Below are positions 59,468 through 64,000 of a stretch of DNA of 64,000 nt, in pieces. Source of the DNA: Peptidiphaga gingivicola (lineage in GTDB: Bacteria > Actinomycetota > Actinomycetes > Actinomycetales > Actinomycetaceae); contig NZ_LVZK01000001.1 of assembly GCF_001652275.1 (NCBI RefSeq), forward strand, positions 806,001 through 870,000. Direction: 5' to 3'. Position 1 is the stretch's first letter. Each line of letters opens with the position of its first letter. The translations under genes and the position numbers were made by a program. A model generated the notes under the pieces. That model saw only the letters and a list, made by a program, of their open reading frames with translations. It ran no database searches and was not told the DNA's origin.

Positions 59468-59944
59468 ATGGACATTCGCGTGGGAACAGGAATCGACGTG
59501 CACGCCTTCAGCGAGGACCCGTCCCGTCCGCTCTTTCTCGCGTGCCTTCGGTGGCCCGGCGAGCGCGGGCTCGAAGGGCATTCCGACGCCGACGTCGCCG
59601 CCCACGCCGCGTGCGACGCCATCCTCATCGCCTCGGGCGTCGGAGACCTCGGCACGGTCTTCGGCACGGAACGGCCCGAATGGGCCGGCGCTTCGGGCAG
59701 CGCGCTCCTGGCTGAAGCCGTGCGTCTGGCCCGCGCCGACGGTTGGGCGACAGCCAACGTTTCGATCCAAATCGTCGGCCAACGTCCCAGGTTTCTGCCG
59801 CGCAAGGCCGAGGCGGAGAAGGCCATGGGCGACGTCGTCGGTGCGCCCGTCGGCGTCTCGGCCACCACCACGGACCGGCTCGGTTTCACCGGACGGGGCG
59901 AAGGTCTGGCCGCTATAGCGACCGCGCTGGTTCATAGGATTTGA
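59468..59944 (+). CDS. ispF: 2-C-methyl-D-erythritol 2,4-cyclodiphosphate synthase
   Basis: A 158-residue enzyme of normal length that forms the cyclic diphosphate two steps after IspD. The metal site is in [15 protein letters not shown] (Asp-x-His), with [20 protein letters not shown] and [12 protein letters not shown], then the C-terminal [20 protein letters not shown]. The last 19 bases of the coding region (59919-59937) recur 55 bp downstream at 59992-60010. Confidence 0.95.
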   Translation: MDIRVGTGIDVHAFSEDPSRPLFLACLRWPGERGLEGHSDADVAAHAACDAILIASGVGDLGTVFGTERPEWAGASGSALLAEAVRLARADGWATANVSIQIVGQRPRFLPRKAEAEKAMGDVVGAPVGVSATTTDRLGFTGRGEGLAAIATALVHRI

Positions 59945-60296
59945 CGCTGACCCGCAGGGTCTGACCTCGGTTCGTGGGCGACGTCGGCTTGCGACCGCGC
60001 TGGTTCATAGTGGGCGACGTCGGCTTGCGAGCGCGCTGGCTCTCATGGAGCGGTATTGGTTTGCGGGGAGTGGCGCTCGTCCGCGAGTGGCGCCTGACTA
60101 CAAGTGGCGCTCGACCGCAAGAGACGGCGCAGCCCATGGGGACGGCATCGGTCATGGGCAGGGATGGCGCGGCCTATGGGACAGCGCCGCTTATGGGGGA
60201 GAAGGCGCCGACCATGGGGAAAGACGCCGTATATTCCGCTATCCGCTGTCGGGATAAAAGCTGCCGCCGTGATTGCTCGCGCCGTGGGTCCGTACG
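59945..60296. repeat. Repeat-rich spacer after ispF
   Basis: No gene is supported. A 32-bp unit (59974-60005, 60010-60041) starts GTGGGCGACGTCGGCTTGCG; the next part holds repeated ATGGG and GGCGC motifs (60130-60230). One open frame, 59974-60312, runs through these repeats, but its product is repeat translation without a ribosome site. Confidence 0.7.
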
Positions 60297-60302
60297 TACT
60301 CT
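60273..60302 (+). promoter_or_regulatory. Promoter of the flavoprotein gene, putative leaderless
   Basis: TTGCTC (60273-60278) and TACTCT (60297-60302) are 18 nt apart; the -10 ends 7 nt before ATG 60309. Confidence 0.55.
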
Positions 60303-60308
60303 CGCTGC

Positions 60309-60980
60309 ATGAGTTCTACGTTTGATGCCAAGAAAGCCTTGATCGTTCACGCGCATCCCGAATCGGCGTCGTTCTGCGCCTCCCAGATGCGGGCGGCCCG
60401 CGACGAGCTGGTGCGGCAGGGCTACGAAGTCGATGTCATCGACCTGTACGAAAACAAGCTGGACCCGGTGCTCGACCGCGGCGAGTTCGAGCATGTCGAA
60501 GAACCGTTCAAGCCGCAGAAAGAACAGCTGAAGGCTGTCAAGGAAGGCACCCTGGACCCGCGAATTCGCGAGGACATCGATCGAGTGCTGGCCGCGGACC
60601 TCCTCGTCTTCTCCTTCCCTCTGTGGTGGTTCTCGGTTCCCGCCGTTCTCAAAGGCTGGGTCGACCGGGTTTTCGTCATGGGCGCCGTTTTCGGCGGGGA
60701 CTATGGGATTCTCGACGAGGCCGCGCTCGCTGGCAAGCGCGCGGTCGCACTCACGACCACCGGTGGGCCCGAGGCCATGTACTCCGAGGACGGGGCCTTC
60801 GCTCCCATCGAGAGCTTCCTCTTCCACGTCAACGAGGGAATCTTCCGGTTCGTGGGGTACGAACCGCTCAAGCCCGTGGTCACCTACGGCCCTGCGCATC
60901 TGGATGACGGGCAGCGTGAAAATGCGCTCGGAGCGGTGCGATCCGAATTCGAGACGATCGACGAGCGTCCGCGGGCCTGA
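60309..60980 (+). CDS. NAD(P)H:quinone oxidoreductase-like flavodoxin-fold protein
   Basis: A 223-residue protein of the NQO1/MdaB/KefF family. KALIVHAHPESASFCASQM is the N-terminal FMN/FAD phosphate loop of this family; LVFSFPLWWFSVPAVLKGWV and DRVFVMGAVFGGDYG are its second signature, and ALTTTGGPEAMY a third. It probably reduces quinones or related electrophiles by two electrons with NAD(P)H. No regulator or potassium-efflux gene is adjacent. The start at 60309 is chosen from the aligned family N-terminus and the -10 spacing; an upstream ATG at 60273 would add residues unlike the family. Confidence 0.88.
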   Translation: MSSTFDAKKALIVHAHPESASFCASQMRAARDELVRQGYEVDVIDLYENKLDPVLDRGEFEHVEEPFKPQKEQLKAVKEGTLDPRIREDIDRVLAADLLVFSFPLWWFSVPAVLKGWVDRVFVMGAVFGGDYGILDEAALAGKRAVALTTTGGPEAMYSEDGAFAPIESFLFHVNEGIFRFVGYEPLKPVVTYGPAHLDDGQRENALGAVRSEFETIDERPRA

Positions 60981-61019
60981 GGCACACGCGAAACGCCGGT
61001 GCGGCAGGCGGCCGCGGTC

Positions 61020-62384
61020 TCAGGCAGGCGTGCGCGCCGCCGCGCGCTCGGGTCGTTCAGACGTCTCAGTTTCGGGCCGGACGGGGGCGAACGTCGCCAG
61101 GCCGACGAGGAGAATGACGATGATCCCGAGGATCCCATAGATCGCCACGTCGTCTTTGGGCCGGCCGCTCACCTTGCTCGCCAGAGTGATGGAACTCGAG
61201 TACATGACCGACGAGAGGAATGAGACGGCCCGGCCCGTCGTGGCGTACAGCCCGAACATCTCGGCTCCGGAGCCCGGCGGCGCGACCCGCGCCAGGTAGG
61301 AGCGGGAGGCCGCCTGCGTCGGACCGACGAAAACGCACAGGGCCAGGCCGAACACCCAAAAGACGACCGGGCCGGCGGGCTTTCCGAAGAAGACGATGAG
61401 CGCGAGCACGCACATGGAGGCCAACGAGCCGACGATCACCTTGCGCGGGCCGATCCTGTCGTCCAACTGGCCGAAGACGACCGTCGCGACGCCCGCCACG
61501 AGATTCGCGGCGATGCCGAACATGATCACCTCTTCCCTCTTGAAGCCGAACGCGACGCCGGCGAGCACCCCGCCGAAGGTGAAGACTCCGGCCAGCCCGT
61601 CCCGGTAGATCGCCGAGGAGACGAGGAACCACACAACCGAGCGGCTCTCACGCCACAGGCGGGCGATCGAGCGGCCGAGGTCGGCGTACGAACCGAAGAG
61701 CCCGCGCGAGGGCTCGCCCGAGGGAGGGCGGTTGCGCGAGGTCAGGAGCAAGGGCAGGCAGAAGACGAGGGTCCACAGCGCGCACACCGCCATCGAGACG
61801 CGGATGTTCAGCGCGTCCTCGCCTGTGACGCCGAAAAGCCCCGCTTCGGGCTGGATGAAGCCGACGAGCAGGAAGAAGAGAAGCAAAATCGAGCCGATAT
61901 AGCCTAAGCCCCAGCCGAAGCCGGAAACCCGGCCGACGTTTTCGGGAGTCGAAATGTCGGAGACCATCGAGTTGTAGATCACCGACCCGACTTCGAACAC
62001 GAAGTTGCTCGCGGCGAGCAGAAGAAGGCCGAGCCACGCGTAGTGTTCACTGGGTTTGACGAAGAACATGGCGCCGATGAGCGCTGCGAGCGCGAGGGTC
62101 GTCGCCGTCAGGACGGTGTGCGTCTTTCCCGTGCGGTCCGCCCACTGGCCGAGCGCCGGGGCCGCGAGCGCGACGAGAATGCCCGCGAGCGCCGTCGTCC
62201 AACCGAGGTTCGCGTTCGCGGACGGCCCGAAGAGTTTCGGAGTGGTGAGGTAGACGGAGAATACAAAGGTTGTGACCACCGAATTGAATGCCGAAGAGCC
62301 GACGTCCCAGGACGCCCAGATGACGACTTTGCGCGAAAGGAAGCCGGTGCGACTTTGGCCCCCGTCGTCTGTGTGAGTACTCAT
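61020..62384 (-). CDS. MFS transporter, UMF1/Atg22-like
   Basis: A 454-residue membrane protein from ATG 62384. It begins [20 protein letters not shown], the hallmark of the UMF1 (Atg22-like) family, continues with [10 protein letters not shown] and [20 protein letters not shown], and has a second-half motif, [20 protein letters not shown], with a conserved Gln. Eleven to twelve transmembrane segments can be picked out. Substrates of bacterial UMF1 proteins are largely unknown; the yeast relative exports amino acids from the vacuole. TAAAGT ends 8 nt before the ATG on the minus strand, so the leader is very short or absent. Confidence 0.87.
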   Translation of the reverse strand: MSTHTDDGGQSRTGFLSRKVVIWASWDVGSSAFNSVVTTFVFSVYLTTPKLFGPSANANLGWTTALAGILVALAAPALGQWADRTGKTHTVLTATTLALAALIGAMFFVKPSEHYAWLGLLLLAASNFVFEVGSVIYNSMVSDISTPENVGRVSGFGWGLGYIGSILLLFFLLVGFIQPEAGLFGVTGEDALNIRVSMAVCALWTLVFCLPLLLTSRNRPPSGEPSRGLFGSYADLGRSIARLWRESRSVVWFLVSSAIYRDGLAGVFTFGGVLAGVAFGFKREEVIMFGIAANLVAGVATVVFGQLDDRIGPRKVIVGSLASMCVLALIVFFGKPAGPVVFWVFGLALCVFVGPTQAASRSYLARVAPPGSGAEMFGLYATTGRAVSFLSSVMYSSSITLASKVSGRPKDDVAIYGILGIIVILLVGLATFAPVRPETETSERPERAAARTPA

Positions 62385-62494
62385 GCCTTTTACTTTACGG
62401 TGCATTTACTTGCGGCGCACGCGGAATGCGGGCGCAAACCCTCGGCCGCTGGCGTGCGGTGAGCCAAATCGAACCCTTCGCGGCGCTCATTGGA

Positions 62495-62500
62495 TACCCT
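62495..62500 (+). promoter_or_regulatory. -10 element, putative leaderless cysS mRNA
   Basis: TACCCT ends 7 nt before the GTG at 62507, which is also the start expected from the family N-terminus. No ribosome site lies between. Confidence 0.55.
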
Positions 62501-62506
62501 AGTGGG

Positions 62507-63931
62507 GTGAGCTTGAAGATCTACGATTCCGCTGCGCACTCGCTGCGAGACTTCGAACCGCTCGAACCGGGCCGGGCAGGGATCTACCTGTGCGGCGCAA
62601 CCGTGCAGGGCGCCCCGCACATCGGCCATATGCGTTCGGCGCTCGCCTTCGACGTGCTCGCAAGGTGGCTGCGCCGCAGCGGGTACGACGTGCGGATGAT
62701 CCGCAACGTGACTGACATCGACGACAAGATTCTGCGCAAGTCCGCCGAGGCCGGCCGCCCCTGGTGGGAATGGGCCTACCGCTTCGAGCGGGAGTTTTCG
62801 CAGGCATACCGCACGCTCGGGGTTCTTCCGCCCACGTACGAGCCGCGGGCCACCGGACACATCGCCGACCAGATTGAGCTCATCCAAGCCATCCTCGATG
62901 CCGGCCACGCCTACGTCGGCGATCCCGGGAACGTATATTTCGACGTCGCCAGCCTCCCGGACTACGGCTCCCTCACACGGCAGTCGCTGGCGAACATGAC
63001 TGTTGACGAATCCGAGGTCGAGCCTGACAAGCGCAATCCGCACGATTTCGCGCTGTGGAAGGCCCCCAAGCCGGGCGAGCCCGCGACCGCGGCGTGGGCG
63101 GCGCCGTGGGGAAGGGGCAGGCCCGGCTGGCACATCGAATGCTCGGCCATGGCCGGCCGCTACCTGGGTAAGACGTTCGACATCCACGGCGGCGGGATCG
63201 ACCTGCGCTTTCCTCACCACGAGAACGAACAGGCCCAGTCGCACGCGGCGGGGCGCGGGTTCGCCCGCTACTGGATGCACAACGCGTGGGTGACGATCGA
63301 GGGGGAGAAGATGAGCAAATCTCTCGGCAACTCCCTGACCGTCGAGGCCGTTGCGCGCGAGGTCCCGCCTGTCATCTTGCGGTTCGCCTTGGGAACCGTG
63401 CACTACCGTTCGACGGTCGCCTATTCGCCTGCGACCCTCGCCGAGGCGCAGGCCGTCTGGGACCGTCTGGCCGGCTTCGTCGCGCGCGCCGCTGAAGCCG
63501 AGGAGATCGGCCTCGACGAGGTGGCGTCCCTCGGCCCGGACCGCCTTCCCGCCGAGTTCACGGCGGCGATGGACGACGACCTCAACGTCTCCGGGGCGCT
63601 CGCGGCCGTGCACGAAGCCGTCACCAAGGGCAACACCGCGCTGAGCGAGCGCGACCCGGCGGGCGTCAGGCGCGCCCAGCTCGAGGTCCGCTCGATGCTC
63701 GACATTTTGGGGCTCGATCCGCTCAGCCCCCAGTGGCGGAGCGGCGCGGGGTCCGACGCCGTCGGCAAGGCGCTCGACGCGCTCGTGGCCGACATGCTCG
63801 AGCGCCGCGCCCAGGCGCGGGCGGCCAAGGACTGGGCGACAGCCGACGCAGTGCGCGATTCGCTGTCTGCGGCCGGCGTCGTCGTCGAAGACTCGCCCGA
63901 GGGCGCACGCTGGCACGTGGAGGGACGCTGA
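62507..63931 (+). CDS. cysS: Cysteinyl-tRNA synthetase
   Basis: A 474-residue class I synthetase from GTG 62507. The HIGH motif is in [20 protein letters not shown], whose Cys is a zinc ligand; [30 protein letters not shown] and [20 protein letters not shown] supply zinc and cysteine recognition, and KMSKS is in [10 protein letters not shown]. The C-terminal anticodon domain ends at WHVEGR. It is a true CysS rather than the related mycothiol ligase MshC, since length and C-terminus are complete. It overlaps the rlmB start by one base, an arrangement common in actinobacteria. Confidence 0.95.
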   Translation: MSLKIYDSAAHSLRDFEPLEPGRAGIYLCGATVQGAPHIGHMRSALAFDVLARWLRRSGYDVRMIRNVTDIDDKILRKSAEAGRPWWEWAYRFEREFSQAYRTLGVLPPTYEPRATGHIADQIELIQAILDAGHAYVGDPGNVYFDVASLPDYGSLTRQSLANMTVDESEVEPDKRNPHDFALWKAPKPGEPATAAWAAPWGRGRPGWHIECSAMAGRYLGKTFDIHGGGIDLRFPHHENEQAQSHAAGRGFARYWMHNAWVTIEGEKMSKSLGNSLTVEAVAREVPPVILRFALGTVHYRSTVAYSPATLAEAQAVWDRLAGFVARAAEAEEIGLDEVASLGPDRLPAEFTAAMDDDLNVSGALAAVHEAVTKGNTALSERDPAGVRRAQLEVRSMLDILGLDPLSPQWRSGAGSDAVGKALDALVADMLERRAQARAAKDWATADAVRDSLSAAGVVVEDSPEGARWHVEGR

Positions 63932-64000
63932 TGGCCGACGGCAGGACGAAACGCCCGAAGGGCAAGAAAGGCGCCCTCGTCGGATCCGGCGGAAACAATC
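63931..64000 (+). CDS. rlmB: 23S rRNA (guanosine-2'-O)-methyltransferase RlmB-like, N-terminus only
   Basis: Only 23 residues are in the window, starting [20 protein letters not shown]. The basic start followed by KKGxxVGSGG is characteristic of actinobacterial RlmB/TrmH-family proteins, which follow cysS in many genomes. The ATG shares a base with the cysS stop (TGATG). The methyltransferase domain lies beyond the window, so the call depends on the leader peptide and synteny. Confidence 0.75.
   Translation, partial: MADGRTKRPKGKKGALVGSGGNN

Noticed and set aside
59974-60312. Plus-strand ORF of 112 codons after ispF
   Set aside because: It only translates tandem DNA repeats and overlaps the next gene's start.
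62390-63916. Minus-strand open frame of 508 codons opposite cysS
   Set aside because: Antisense of a fully conserved synthetase.

Overview
The window comes from a high-GC Gram-positive bacterium, most likely an actinomycete. The evidence is the block topA-tmk-holB-secreted peptidase-tRNA-Thr, the block carD-ispD-ispF with cysS-rlmB close by, frequent GTG starts, and many starts placed exactly 7 nt after a TAnnnT hexamer, as in leaderless actinobacterial mRNAs. I cannot name the genus.

Positions 1-21163 hold a CRISPR-Cas type III island of the III-D kind. A tightly coupled minus-strand operon runs from cas10 (GGDD palm, no HD domain) through a csx10-like RAMP fusion, an unannotated 60-codon ORF, a tandem csm3-like RAMP fusion and a csx19-like gene to a TIGR03986-type RAMP that leaves the window at position 1. 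Divergent from cas10, across a 175-bp region rich in inverted repeats, lie two ancillary genes: an 871-residue protein with a Rossmann/CARF-like segment and a C-terminal HEPN-type R-x4-H motif, and an 827-residue membrane protein with a CorA-like C-terminus. A cas6 gene and two arrays follow (25 and 6 repeats of 37 bp). Both arrays have related leaders, and a putative lipoprotein gene lies between them. No cas1 or cas2 is visible. If Cas10 makes a nucleotide second messenger, the HEPN protein and the CorA-like protein are the natural candidates to respond to it; this is inference. One spacer of array 1 is identical over 34 nt to topA in this same window.

From 21.3 to 31.4 kb the content is ordinary: an MFS exporter, a PrmC-like methyltransferase, ferrochelatase, then topA, tmk and holB. 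From 31.7 to 44.1 kb lie six tandem paralogous exported alpha/beta-hydrolase peptidases (one lipoprotein, five with Sec signals), some sharing upstream elements and recent duplications, followed by tRNA-Thr(CGT).

From 44.3 to 64 kb are an ADP-ribosylglycohydrolase, a CsbD-like protein, an acetyltransferase, an exported beta-propeller protein, a DUF1697 protein, a dihydroxyacetone kinase divergent from a zinc alcohol dehydrogenase, an asparaginase/asparagine permease pair, gpmA, carD-ispD-ispF, a quinone reductase-like flavoprotein, a UMF1-type MFS protein, cysS and the start of rlmB. A recurrent oddity is in-frame minisatellite or low-complexity insertions inside otherwise conserved enzymes.
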